Source: Balaenoptera acutorostrata | Lineage: Eukaryota > Chordata > Mammalia > Artiodactyla > Balaenopteridae | NCBI RefSeq assembly: GCF_949987535.1 | Contig: NW_026645884.1 | Location: 186,001-250,000 of the forward strand | Direction of reading: 5' to 3' | Length of the DNA stretch: 64,000 nt | In this document: piece after piece, positions 42,734-55,800 of the stretch | Layout of the letters: each line of letters begins with the position of its first letter | How positions within the stretch are numbered: position 1 is the stretch's first letter | Notes under the pieces: generated by a model | Databases searched by the model: none | The model's input: only the letters and a program-made list of their open reading frames with translations | What the model was told of the DNA's origin: nothing | Made by a program: the position numbers and the translations under genes

Positions 42734-42746
42734 CCAGGGAAGCCCA

Positions 42747-42759
42747 CTCCAGAATTCTT
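42747..42759. repeat. SINE target site duplication, right copy
   Basis: CTCCAGAATTCTT, one base beyond the SINE head. The array resumes as GTCATCAAAATG from 42760, in phase with the sequence left of the insertion. The insertion site on the first-nicked strand reads TCTT/GT, a loose match to the usual L1 endonuclease preference. Confidence 0.9.
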
Positions 42760-43398
42760 GTCATCAAAATGTTCCATACCGTGTCATCACAATGCTCCAT
42801 GGCCCTTGTCAGCACAATGCTCCAGAATACTTGTCATCACAATGTTCCATGACCGTGTCATCACAATGTTCCATGGCGGTGTCATCACAATGCTCCATGG
42901 CCCTTGTCATCATAATGCTCCAGAATTCTTCTCATTACTATATTCCATGAACGTGTCATCACAATGCTCTATGGCGCTTGTCATCAGAATGCTCCAGAAT
43001 TCTTGTCATCACAATGTTCCATGACCGTGTCATCACAATGCTCCATGGCACTTGTCAGCACAGTGCTCCAGAATTTTTGTCATCACAATGTTCCATGGCC
43101 GTGTCATCACAATGCTCCATGGCCCTTGTCATCATAGTGCTCCAGAATTCTTTTCATCACAATGTTCCATGACCGTATCATCACAATGCTCCATGGCCCT
43201 TGTCAGCACAATGCTCCAGAATTCTTCTCATGACAATGTTCCATGACCGTGTCATCACAATGCTCCATCGCCTTTGTCATCAGAATGCTCCAGAATTCTT
43301 GTCATCACAATGTTCCATGACCGTGTCATCACAATGCTCCATGGCACTTGTCAGCACAGTGCTCCAGAATTCTTGTCATCACAATGTTCCATGACTGT

Positions 43399-43472
43399 GT
43401 CATCACAATGCTCCATGGCCCTTGTCATCACAATGCTCCAGAATTCTTGTCATCACAATGTTCCATGACCAT
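43399..43472 (+). repeat. Representative 74-bp trimer (monomers a, b, c)
   Basis: This is a clean example of the unit that builds the trimer zones. Monomer a (43399-43423) is the 17-bp core plus tail TGGCCCTT. Monomer b (43424-43448) is the core plus tail GAATTCTT, which creates an EcoRI site. Monomer c (43449-43472, 24 bp) has T at core position 13 and here tail TGACCAT; the commonest tail is TGACCGT, which carries the only CpG of the trimer. Monomer a carries an NcoI site, CCATGG. The next trimer starts at 43473. Common variants across the window are GTCAGCAC, GTCATGAC and GTCATCATAATG in monomer b, and a shortened c monomer ending CCATACCGT that makes a 73-bp trimer. Confidence 0.93.
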
Positions 43473-46331
43473 GTCATCACAGTGGTCCATGGCCATAGTC
43501 AGCACAATGCTCCAGAATTCTTGTCATCACAATGTTCCATGACCGTGTCATCACAATGCTACATGACCCTGGTCATCACATTTCTCCATGACCTTTGTCA
43601 TCACACTGCTCTATGTCGCTTTTCAACACAATTCTCAATGACCACTTTAATCACTATGCTCGCTGACCATTTTCATCATATTTCTCTAGTGTCTTTTCAA
43701 TACCCCATGGCCCCTTTCTTCACAATGCTCCATGATGCCTGTCATCACAATGCTCCATGGCTTTTGTTATCACAATGCTCCAGGACCAGTTTCATCACAA
43801 TTCTCCATCCCCTTTTTCATCATGGTGCACAATGAAACCTTTCATTAAAATGCTCCATGACACTACTCATCACAATACACCATGGCCTTTATCATCACAA
43901 TGCTCCCATGCACTTTTCATCACGATGTTCCATGAACACTTTCATCATATTGCTCCATGACCATTGTCATCACAATTGTCCATACCCTTGTCAACACAAT
44001 GCTGCATAATTCCTGTCATCACAATTCTCCATGACTGCTGTCATCACAATAATCCAGGACAATTTTCATCACAGTGCTCCATGATACCTTTCATCACAAT
44101 TCCTAGATGATCAATGTCACACAATGCCCCATGACACTTGTCATCACAATTCGCTATGACCCTTGTCATCACAATACTCGATGAACCGTGTCATCACAGT
44201 GTTCCAGGATACATGTCATCACAATGATCCATGTCTACTTCCATCACAATGCTCCAATACCCCTGTCAACACAATGCTCCATGGCCCCTGTTATCATATT
44301 GCTCCATGATCTCTTTCATCACAATGCTCCATGACCACTGTCATCACCATGCCTCATAACGACTCTCATCTCAATGCTCCATGGCCCCTTTCATCACAAT
44401 GCTCCATGAACCCTGTCATCACAATGTACCCTGCCCTTTTCATCACAAAGCTCCGTGGGCCCTGTCATCACAATGCTCCATGCCCTTGTCATCAACATGC
44501 TCCAGAACTCTTGTCATCATAATGCTCCATGCCAATGTCATCAAAATGCCCCATGACACTTGTCATCACAATGCTCCATGGCCTTTGTCATCACAATGTT
44601 CCATGGCTCCTGTCATCACAGTGCTCCATGATGCCTTTCATCGCAAATCTAGATGACCACTGTCATCACAATGCCCCATGACAGATGTCATCACAATTCG
44701 CCATGGTCCTTGTCATCACAATGCTCCATGAACCGTGTCATCACAAGGTTCCAGGACACTTGTCATCACAATGATCCAAGATCACATTCATCACAGTGCT
44801 CCATGAACCCTGTCATCTCAATGCTCCATAGCCTTTGTATTCACAATGTTCCATGGCCCCTGTAATCACAGTGGTCCATGACCCTTTTCATCACAATGCT
44901 CCAAGACCGCTCTCAACACAATGCCCCATGACGCCTGACATCACAAATCTCCATAGCCTCTCTTACCAAAAAGCTCCATGATCGCTGTCAGCAGAATGTT
45001 CCATGACACTTTTCGTCACAATACTGCATGACCACTGTCATCACAGAGTTCTCTGCCCATTTCATCACAATGTTCCTTGTCACCTTTAATCAAAATGCTC
45101 CATGCCCTTTCATCACAATGCTCCAGAAATATTTTTCATCGCAATGTTCCTTGACTGTGTCATCACAATGCTCCATGGCCGTCATCATCACAATGCTCCA
45201 GAATTCTTGTCATCACAATGTTCCATGACCGTGTCATCACAATGCTCCATGGCCCTTGTCAGCACAATGCTCCGGAATTCTTCTCATCACATTGTTCCAT
45301 GACCGTGTCATCACAATGCTCCATGGCCCTTTTCAGCACAATGCTCCATAATTCCTGTCACCAGAATGTTCCATGATCGTGTCATCACAATGCTCCATGG
45401 CCCTTGTCATCACAATGCTCCAGAATTCTTGTCATCACAATGTTCCATACCGTGTCATCACAATGCTCCATGGCCATTGTCATCACAATGCTCCAGAATT
45501 CTTGTCATCACAATGTTCCAGGGCCGTGTCATCACAATGCTCCATGGCCCTTGTCATCACAAGGCTCCAGAATTCTTGTCAACACAATGTTCCATACCGT
45601 GTCATCACAATGCTCCATGGCCATTGTCATCACAATGCTCCAGAATTCTTGTCATCACAATGTTCCAGGGCCGTGTCATCACAATGCTCCTTAGCCCTTG
45701 TCATCACAAGGCTCCAGAATTCTTGTCATCACAATGTTCCATGACCGTGTCATCACAATGCTCCATGGCCCTTGTCATGACAATGCTCCAGAATTCTTCT
45801 CATCACAATGTTCCATGACCGTGTCAACAAAATTCTCCATGGCCACTGTCATCACAATGCTCTAGAATTCTTGTCATCACAATGTTCCATGACCGTGTCA
45901 TCACAATGCTCCATCGCCTTTGTCATCAGAATGCTCCAGAATTCTTGTCATCACAATGTTCCATGACCGTGTCCTCACAATGCTCCATGGCCCTTGTCAG
46001 CACAATGCTCCAGAATTCTTGTCATCACAATGTTCCATGACCTTGTCATCACAGTGCTCCATGGCCCTTTTCATAACAATGATCTAGAATTCTTCTCATC
46101 ACAATGTTCCATGACGATGTCATCACAATGCTCCATGGCCATTGTCATTACATTGCTCCCGAAATCTTGTCATCACAATGTTCCATGGCCCTGTCATCAC
46201 AATGCTCCATGGCCCTTGTCATCATAATGCTCCAGAATTCTTGTCATCACAATGTTCCATGACCGTGTCATCACAATGCTCCATGGCCCTTGTCAGCACA
46301 ATGTTCCATGACATTTTTGTCACAGTACTCC
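43465..46331 (+). repeat. HOR U17: mosaic C-to-A core (43465-45027) and trimer zone (45028-46331)
   Basis: The 5' end is C type (no leader, starts ATGACCATGTCATCAC). The core is 1563 bp: 1589 minus one 25-mer (GTGCTCCATGATACC near 44070) and minus 1 bp at AATGTCACACAATG near 44115. From about 44.3 kb it follows U7 at +27,030 bp, including the private variants CAGTGGTCC (near 44871) and GATGCCTTTC (near 44629), and ends with the A marker CCCATTTCATC. In the trimer zone the match to U7 ends near 45650 and continues with the order found in U3 and U5. Confidence 0.87.
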
Positions 46332-49300
46332 ACGACCACTGTCATCACAGAGTTTTCTGCCCATATCATCACAATGTTCCTTGTCACCTTTAATCACAAT
46401 GCTCCATGCCCTTTCATCACAATGCTCCAGAAATCTTGTCATCGCAATGTTCCATGACCGTGTCATCACAATGGTCCATGGCCCTTGTCAGCACAATGCT
46501 CGAGAATTCCTGTCATCACAATGTTCCATGACCGTGTCATCACAATGCTCCATGGCTTTTGTTATCACAATGCTCCAGGACCAGTTTCATCACAATTCTC
46601 CATCCCCTTTGTCATCAAGGTGCACAATGAAACCTTTCATTAAAATGCTCCATGACACTAGTCATCACAATACTCCATGGCCTTTATTGTCACAATGCTC
46701 CCATGCACTTTTCATCACGATGTTCCATGAATACTTTCATCACATTGCTCCATGACCATTGTCATCACAATAGTCCATACCCTTGTCAACACAATGCTGC
46801 ATAATCCCTGTCATCACAATTCTCCATGACTGCTGTCATCACAGTAATCCAGGACAATTTTCATCACAGTGCTCCATGATACATTTCATCACAATTCCTA
46901 GATGATCAATGTCATCACAATGCCCCATGACACTTGTCATCACAATTCGCTATGACCCTTGTCATCACAATACTCGATGAACCGTGTCATCACAGTGTTC
47001 CAGGACACATGTCATCACAATGATCCATGTCTACTTCCATCACAATGCTCCAATACCCTTGTCATCACAATGCTCCATGGCCCCTGTTATCATATTGCTC
47101 CATGATCTCTTTCATCACAATGCTCCATGACCACTGTCATCACCATGCCTCATAACGGCTCTCATCTCAATGCTCCATGGCCCCTTTCTTCACAATGCTC
47201 CATGAACCCTGTCATCACAATGTACCCTGCCCTTTTCATCACAAAGCTCCGTGGGCCCTGTCATCACAATGCTCCATGCCCTTGTCATCAAAATGCTCCA
47301 GAACTCTTGTCATCATAATGCTCCATGCCAATGTCATCAAAATGCCCCATGACACTTGTCATCACAATGCTCCATGGCCTTTGTCATCACAATGTTCCAT
47401 GGCCCCTGTCATCACAGTGCTCCATGATACCTTTCATCGCAAATCTAGATGACCACTGTCATCACAATGCCCCATGACAGATGTCATCACAATTCGCCAT
47501 GGTCCTTGTCATCACAATGCTCCATGAACCGTGTCATCACAAGGTTCCAGGACACTTGTCATCACAATGATCCAAGATCACATTCATCACAGTGCTCCAT
47601 GAACCCTGTCATCTCAATGCTCCATAGCCTTTGTATTCACCATGCTCCATGGCCCCTGTAATCACAGTGCTCCATGACCCTTTTCATCACAATGCTCCAA
47701 GACCACTCTCAACACAATGCCCCATGACGCCTGACATCACAAATCTCCATAGCCTCTCTTACCAAAAAGCTCCATGATCGCTGTCAGCAGAATGTTCCAT
47801 GACACTTTTCGTCACAATACTGCATGACCACTGTCATCACAGAGTTCTCTGCCCATATCATCACAATGTTCCTTGTCACCTTTAATCACAATGCTCCATG
47901 CCCTTTCATCACAATGCTCCAGAATTCTTGTCATCACAATGTTCCATACCGTGTCATCACAATGCTCCATGGCTATTGTCATCACAATGCTCCAGAATTC
48001 TTGTCATCACAATGTTCCATGGCCGTGTCATCACAATGCTCCATGCCCTTTCATCACAATGTTCCAGAAATCATTTTCATCGCAATGTTCCTTGACTGTG
48101 TCATCACAATGCTCCATGGCCGTCATCAGCACAATGCTCCAGAATTCTTGTCATCACAAAGTTCCATGACCGTGTCATCACAATGCTCCATGGCCCTTGT
48201 CATCACAATGCTCCGGAATTCTTCTCATCACATTGTTTCATGACCGTGTCATCACAATGCTCCATGGCCCTTTTCAGCACAATGCTCCAGAATTCCTGTC
48301 ATCACAATGTTCCATGACCGTGTCATCACAATGCTCCATGGACCTTGTCATCACAATGCTCCAGAATTCTTGTCATCACAATGTTCCATACCGTGTCATC
48401 ACAATGCTCCATGGCCATTGTCATCACAATGCTCCAGAATTCTTGTCATCACAATGTTCCATGACCGTATCCTCACAATGCTCCATGGCCCTTGTCAGCA
48501 CAATGCTCCAGAATTCTTCTCATGACAATTTTCCATGACCGTGTCATCACAATGCTCCATGGCCCTTGTCATCGCAATGCTGCAGAATTCTTTTCATCAC
48601 AATGTTCCATGACCGTGTCATCACAATGCTCCATGACCCTTGTCATCACAATGCTCCAGAATTCTTGTCATCACAATGTTCCATGACCATGTCTTCACAA
48701 TGCTCCATGGCCCTTGTCATCATAATGCTCCAGAATTTTTGTCATCACAATGTTCCATGACCGTATCATCACAATGCTCTATGGCGCTTGTCAGCACAAT
48801 GCTCCAGAATTCTTCTCATCACAATGTTCCATGACCGTGTCATCACAATGCTCCATGGCCCTTGTCATGACAATGCTCCAGAATTCTTCTCATCACAATG
48901 TTCCATGGCCGTGTCATCACAATGCTCCATGGCCCTTGTCATCATAATGCTCCAGAATTCTTGTCATTACTATATTCCATGAACGTGTCATCACAATGCT
49001 CTATGGCGCTTGTCATCATAATGCTCCAGAATTCTTGTCATCACAATGTTCCATGACCGTATCATCACAATGCTCCATGGCCCTTGTCAGCACAATGCTC
49101 CAGAATTCTTCTCATCACAATGTTCCATGACCGTGTCATCACAATGCTCCATGGCCCTTGTCATCATAATGCTCCAGAATTCTTGTCATTACTATATTCC
49201 ATGAACGTGTCATCACAATGCTCTATGGCGCTTGTCATCAGAATGCTCCAGAAATCTTGTCATCACAATGTTCCATGGCCGTGTCATCACAATGCTCCAT

Positions 49301-49570
49301 GGCCCTTGTCATCATAATGCTCCAGAATTCTTGTCATTACTATATTCCATGTACGTGTCATCACAATGCTCTATGGCGCTTGTCATCATAATGCTCCAGA
49401 ATTCTTGTCATCACAATGTTCCATGACCGTATCATCACAATGCTCCATGGCCCTTGTCAGCACAATGCTCCAGAATTCTTCTCATCACAATTTTCCATGA
49501 CCGTGTCATCACAATGCTCCATGGCCCTTGTCAGCACAATATTCCATGACAGATTTTGTCACAATACTCC
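46332..49570 (+). repeat. HOR U18: B-type core (46332-47823) and trimer zone (47824-49570)
   Basis: Copy of U9 at +25,145 bp with the same total length (3239 bp) and the same trimer order. It carries small differences such as GACCACTCTCAAC near 47703 and AATGCTCC for AATTCTCC near 47990; both are shared with U19 and not with U9, as expected if U18 and U19 are tandem duplicates. Confidence 0.9.
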
Positions 49571-52500
49571 ATGACCACTGTCATCACAGAGTTCTCTGCC
49601 CATATCATCACAATGTTCCTTGTCACCTTTAATCAAAATGCTCCATGCCCTTTCATCACAATGCTCCAGAAATCTTGTCATCGCAATGTTCCATGACCAT
49701 GTCATCACAATGGTCCATGGCCCTTGTCAGCACAATGCTCGAGAATTCCTGTCATCACAATGTTCCATGACCGTGTCATCACAATGCTCCATGGCTTTTG
49801 TTATCACAATGCTCCAGGACCAGTTTCATCACAATTCTCCATCCCCTTTGTCATCAAGGTGCACAATGAAACCTTTCATTAAAATGCTCCATGACACTAG
49901 TCATCACAATACTCCATGGCCTTTATTGTCACAATGCTCCCATGCACTTTTCATCACGATGTTCCATGAATACTTTCATCACATTGCTCCATGACCATTG
50001 TCATCACAATAGTCCATACCCTTGTCAACACAATGCTGCATAATCCCTGTCATCACAATTCTCCATGACTGCTGTCATCACAGTAATCCAGGACAATTTT
50101 CATCACAGTGCTCCATGATACATTTCATCACAATTCCTAGATGATCAATGTCATCACAATGCCCCATGACACTTGTCATCACAATTCGCTATGACCCTTG
50201 TCATCACAATACTCGATGAACCGTGTCATCACAGTGTTCCAGGACACATGTCATCACAATGATCCATGTCTACTTCCATCACAATGCTCCAATACCCTTG
50301 TCATCACAATGCTCCATGGCCCCTGTTATCATATTGCTCCATGATCTCTTTCATCACAATGCTCCATGACCACTGTCATCACCATGCCTCATAACGGCTC
50401 TCATCTCAATGCTCCATGGCCCCTTTCTTCACAATGCTCCATGAACCCTGTCATCACAATGTACCCTGCCCTTTTCATCACAAAGCTCCGTGGGCCCTGT
50501 CATCACAATGCTCCATGCCCTTGTCATCAAAATGCTCCAGAACTCTTGTCATCATAATGCTCCATGCCAATGTCATCAAAATGCCCCATGACACTTGTCA
50601 TCACAATGCTCCATGGCCTTTGTCATCACAATGTTCCATGGCCCCTGTCATCACAGTGCTCCATGATACCTTTCATCGCAAATCTAGATGACCACTGTCA
50701 TCACAATGCCCCATGACAGATGTCATCACAATTCGCCATGGTCCTTGTCATCACAATGCTCCATGAACCGTGTCATCACAAGGTTCCAGGACACTTGTCA
50801 TCACAATGATCCAAGATCACATTCATCACAGTGCTCCATGAACCCTGTCATCTCAATGCTCCATAGCCTTTGTATTCACCATGCTCCATGGCCCCTGTAA
50901 TCACAGTGCTCCATGACCCTTTTCATCACAATGCTCCAAGACCACTCTCAACACAATGCCCCATGACGCCTGACATCACAAATCTACATAGCCTCTCTTA
51001 CCAAAAAGCTCCATGATCGCTGTCAGCAGAATGTTCCATGACACTTTTCGTCACAATACTGCATGACCACTGTCATCACAGAGTTCTCTGCCCATATCAT
51101 CACAATGTTCCTTGTCACCTTTAATCACAATGCTCCATGCCCTTTCATCACAATGCTCCAGAATTCTTGTCATCACAATGTTCCATACCGTGTCATCACA
51201 ATGCTCCATGGCTATTGTCATCACAATGCTCCAGAATTCTTGTCATCACAATGTTCCATGGCCGTGTCATCACAATGCTCCATGCCCTTTCATCACAATG
51301 TTCCAGAAATCATTTTCATCGCAATGTTCCTTGACTGTGTCATCACAATGCTCCATGGCCGTCATCAGCACAATGCTCCAGAATTCTTGTCATCACAAAG
51401 TTCCATGACCGTGTCATCACAATGCTCCATGGCCCTTGTCATCACAATGCTCCGGAATTCTTCTCATCACATTGTTTCATGACCGTGTCATCACAATGCT
51501 CCATGGCCCTTTTCAGCACAATGCTCCAGAATTCCTGTCATCACAATGTTCCATGACCGTGTCATCACAATGCTCCATGGACCTTGTCATCACAATGCTC
51601 CAGAATTCTTGTCATCACAATGTTCCATACCGTGTCATCACAATGCTCCATGGCCATTGTCATCACAATGCTCCAGAATTCTTGTCATCACAATGTTCCA
51701 TGACCGTATCCTCACAATGCTCCATGGCCCTTGTCAGCACAATGCTCCAGAATTCTTCTCATGACAATTTTCCATGACCGTGTCATCACAATGCTCCATG
51801 GCCCTTGTCATCGCAATGCTGCAGAATTCTTTTCATCACAATGTTCCATGACCGTGTCATCACAATGCTCCATGACCCTTGTCATCACAATGCTCCAGAA
51901 TTCTTGTCATCACAATGTTCCATGACCATGTCTTCACAATGCTCCATGGCCCTTGTCATCATAATGCTCCAGAATTTTTGTCATCACAATGTTCCATGAC
52001 CGTATCATCACAATGCTCTATGGCGCTTGTCAGCACAATGCTCCAGAATTCTTCTCATCACAATGTTCCATGACCGTGTCATCACAATGCTCCATGGCCC
52101 TTGTCATGACAATGCTCCAGAATTCTTCTCATCACAATGTTCCATGGCCGTGTCATCACAATGCTCCATGGCCCTTGTCATCATAATGCTCCAGAATTCT
52201 TGTCATTACTATATTCCATGAACGTGTCATCACAATGCTCTATGGCGCTTGTCATCATAATGCTCCAGAATTCTTGTCATCACAATGTTCCATGACCGTA
52301 TCATCACAATGCTCCATGGCCCTTGTCAGCACAATGCTCCAGAATTCTTCTCATCACAATGTTCCATGACCGTGTCATCACAATGCTCCATGGCCCTTGT
52401 CATCATAATGCTCCAGAATTCTTGTCATTACTATATTCCATGAACGTGTCATCACAATGCTCTATGGCGCTTGTCATCAGAATGCTCCAGAAATCTTGTC

Positions 52501-52809
52501 ATCACAATGTTCCATGGCCGTGTCATCACAATGCTCCATGGCCCTTGTCATCATAATGCTCCAGAATTCTTGTCATTACTATATTCCATGTACGTGTCAT
52601 CACAATGCTCTATGGCGCTTGTCATCATAATGCTCCAGAATTCTTGTCATCACAATGTTCCATGACCGTATCATCACAATGCTCCATGGCCCTTGTCAGC
52701 ACAATGCTCCAGAATTCTTCTCATCACAATTTTCCATGACCGTGTCATCACAATGCTCCATGGCCCTTGTCAGCACAATATTCCATGACAGATTTTGTCA
52801 CAATACTCC
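49571..52809 (+). repeat. HOR U19: crossover-hybrid core (49571-51062) and trimer zone (51063-52809)
   Basis: The core starts as the A-type leader of U10/U20 (AATCAAAATGC near 49630, CCATGACCATGTC at 49691-49703) and then becomes B type (194-bp block absent, CCATGGCTTTTG at 49789-49800). The exchange lies within 49700-49786, where both parents are identical. The total of 3239 bp equals U18, and the match to U9 at +28,384 bp starts here. It is the product expected from unequal crossing-over between adjacent units. Confidence 0.9.
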
Positions 52810-55800
52810 ATGACCACTGTCATCACAGAGTTCTCTGCCCATATCATCACAATGTTCCTTGTCACCTTTAATCAAAATGCTCCATGCCCTTTCATCACAA
52901 TGCTCCAGAAATCTTGTCATCGCAATGTTCCATGACCATGTCATCACAATGGTCCATGGCCCTTGTCAGCACAATGCTCGAGAATTCCTGTCATCACAAT
53001 GTTCCATGACCGTGTCATCACAATGTTACATGACCCTGGTCATCACAGTTCTCCATGACCTTTGTCATCACAATGCTCTATGTCGCTTTTCATCACAATT
53101 CTCAATGACCACTTTAATCACTATGCTCACTGACCATTTTCATCATATTTCTCTAGTGTCATTACAATATCCCATGACCCCTTTCTTCACAATGCTCCAT
53201 GATGCCTGTCATCACAATGCTCCATGGCTTTTGTTATCACCATGCTCCAGGACCAGTTTCATCACAATTCTCCATCCCCTTTGTCATCATGGTGCACAAT
53301 GAAACCTTTCATTAAAATGCTCCATGACACTAGTCATCACAATACTCCATGGCCTTTATCGTCACAATGCTCCCATGCACTTTTCATCACGATGTTCCAT
53401 GAACACTTTCATCACATTGCTCCATGACCATTGTCATCACAATAGTCCATACCCTTGTCAACACAATGCTGCATAATCCCTGTCATCACAATTCTCCATG
53501 ACTGCTGTCATCACAGTAATCCAGGACAATTTTCATCACAGTGCTCCATGATACATTTCATCACAATTCCTAGATGATCAATGTCATCACAATGCCCCAT
53601 GACACTTGTCATCACAATTCGCTATGACCCTTGTCATCACAATACTCGATGAACCGTGTCATCACAGTGTTCCAGGACACATGTCATCACAATGATCCAT
53701 GTCTACTTCCATCACAATGCTCCAATACCCTTGTCATCACAATGCTCCATGGCCCCTGTTATCATATTGCTCCATGATCTCTTTCATCACAATGCTCCAT
53801 GACCACTGTCATCACCATGCCTCATAACGGCTCTCATCTCAATGCTCCATGGCCCCTTTCATCACAATGCTCCATGAACCCTGTCATCACAATGTACCCT
53901 GCCCTTTTCATCACAAAGCTCCGTGGGCCCTGTCATCACAATGCTCCATGCCCTTGTCATCAAAATGCTCCAGAACTCTTGTCATCATAATGCTCCATGC
54001 CAATGTCATCAAAATGCCCCATGACACTTGTCATCACAATGCTCCATGGCCTTTGTCATCACAATGTTCCATGGCCCCTGTCATCACAGTGCTCCATGAT
54101 ACCTTTCATCGCAAATCTAGATGACCACTGTCATCACAATGCCCCATGACAGATGTCATCACAATTCGCCATGGTCCTTGTCATCACAATGCTCCATGAA
54201 CCGTGTCATCACAAGGTTCCAGGACACTTGTCATCACAATGATCCAAGATCACATTCATCACAGTGCTCCATGAACCCTGTCATCTCAATGCTCCATAGC
54301 CTTTGTATTCACCATGCTCCATGGCCCCTGTAATCACAGTGCTCAATGACCCTTTTCATCACAATGCTCCAAGACCGCTCTCAACACAATGCCCCATGAC
54401 GCCTGACATCACAAATCTCCATAGCCTCTCTTACCAAAAAGCTCCATGATCGCTGTCAGCAGAATGTTCCATGACACTTTTCGTCACAATACTGCATGAC
54501 CACTGTCATCACAGAGTTCTCTGCCCATATCATCACAATGTTCCTTGTCACCTTTAATCACAATGCTCCATGCCCTTTCATCACAATGCTCCAGAATTCT
54601 TGTCATCACAATGTTCCATACCGTGTCATCACAATGCTCCATGGCTATTGTCATCACAATTCTCCAGAATTCTTGTCATCACAATGTTCCATGGCCGTGT
54701 CATCACAATGCTCCATGCCCTTTCATCACAATGTTCCAGAAATCATTTTCATCGCAATGTTCCTTGACTGTGTCATCACAATGCTCCATGGCCGTCATCA
54801 GCACAATGCTCCAGAATTCTTGTCATCACAAAGTTCCATGACCGTGTCATCACAATGCTCCATGGCCCTTGTCATCACAATGCTCCGGAATTCTTCTCAT
54901 CACATTGTTTCATGACCGTGTCATCACAATGCTCCATGGCCCTTTTCAGCACAATGCTCCAGAATTCCTGTCATCACAATGTTCCATGACCGTGTCATCA
55001 CAATGCTCCATGGACCTTGTCATCACAATGCTCCAGAATTCTTGTCATCACAATGTTCCATACCGTGTCATCACAATGCTCCATGGCCATTGTCATCACA
55101 ATGCTCCAGAATTCTTGTCATCACAATGTTCCATGACCGTATCCTCACAATGCTCCATGGCCCTTGTCAGCACAATGCTCCAGAATTCTTCTCATGACAA
55201 TTTTCCATGACCGTGTCATCACAATGCTCCATGGCCCTTGTCATCGCAATGCTCCAGAATTCTTTTCATCACAATGTTCCATGACCGTGTCATCACAATG
55301 CTCCATGACCCTTGTCATCACAATGCTCCAGAATTCTTGTCATCACAATGTTCCATGACCATGTCTTCACAATGCTCCATGGCCCTTGTCATCATAATGC
55401 TCCAGAATTTTTGTCATCACAATGTTCCATGACCGTATCATCACAATGCTCTATGGCGCTTGTCAGCACAATGCTCCAGAATTCTTCTCATCACAATGTT
55501 CCATGACCGTGTCATCACAATGCTCCATGGCCCTTGTCATGACAATGCTCCAGAATTCTTCTCATCACAATGTTCCATGGCCGTGTCATCACAATGCTCC
55601 ATGGCCCTTGTCATCATAATGCTCCAGAATTCTTGTCATTACTATATTCCATGAACGTGTCATCACAATGCTCTATGGCGCTTGTCATCATAATGCTCCA
55701 GAATTCTTGTCATCACAATGTTCCATGACCGTATCATCACAATGCTCCATGGCCCTTGTCAGCACAATGCTCCAGAATTCTTCTCATCACAATGTTCCAT

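Larger units (their letters stand above)
42422..42745 (-). mobile_element. CHR-2-type tRNA-derived SINE (cetacean form)
   Basis: Read on the minus strand, the element starts GGGCTTCCCTGGTGGCGCAG (42745 leftward). It continues through a tRNA-like head with pol III A and B boxes, a tRNA-unrelated body ending ACGAAGACCCAACATAGC (42485-42502) and an A-rich tail. This matches the tRNA-Glu-derived CHR-2 SINEs of whales, hippos and ruminants as I remember them. The middle is shorter than the long CHR-2 form: GAGCCTGCGTGTCTGGAGCC is followed almost at once by TGCGCTCCGCAAC. Shortened CHR-2 subfamilies are described from cetaceans. It is flanked by a 13-bp target site duplication and looks full length, with moderate CpG-type decay. 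It encodes no protein and would need LINE machinery in trans. It is the only transposable element in the window. Confidence 0.94.
41423..43464 (+). repeat. HOR U16: truncated C-type core (41423-42300) and trimer zone with SINE (42311-43464)
   Basis: The core follows the A/C order as far as GATCTCTTTCATCACAATG, then jumps to the trimer sequence TTCCATGACCGTG at 42311. About 700 bp of the usual core 3' end, including the downstream ACAGAGTT marker, are missing. The join lies in the shared CATCACAATG (42301-42310), so it is an in-register fusion. About 100 bp further on, the trimers are interrupted by the SINE (42422-42745). Without the SINE and its duplicated target the trimer zone is about 817 bp. 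Confidence 0.86.

Noticed and set aside
42670..42745. Possible functional tRNA gene on the minus strand
   Set aside because: A and B boxes are present, but the tRNA-like part continues into the SINE body and A-rich tail, with target site duplication; no complete cloverleaf or terminator of a tRNA gene.
42479..43024. 181-codon plus-strand open frame, the longest in the window, and a 104-codon minus-strand frame at 42463-42777
   Set aside because: The first half of the 181-codon frame is the antisense of the SINE and the rest is satellite; the 104-codon frame reads through the SINE and its flanks. Both arise by chance from the insertion.
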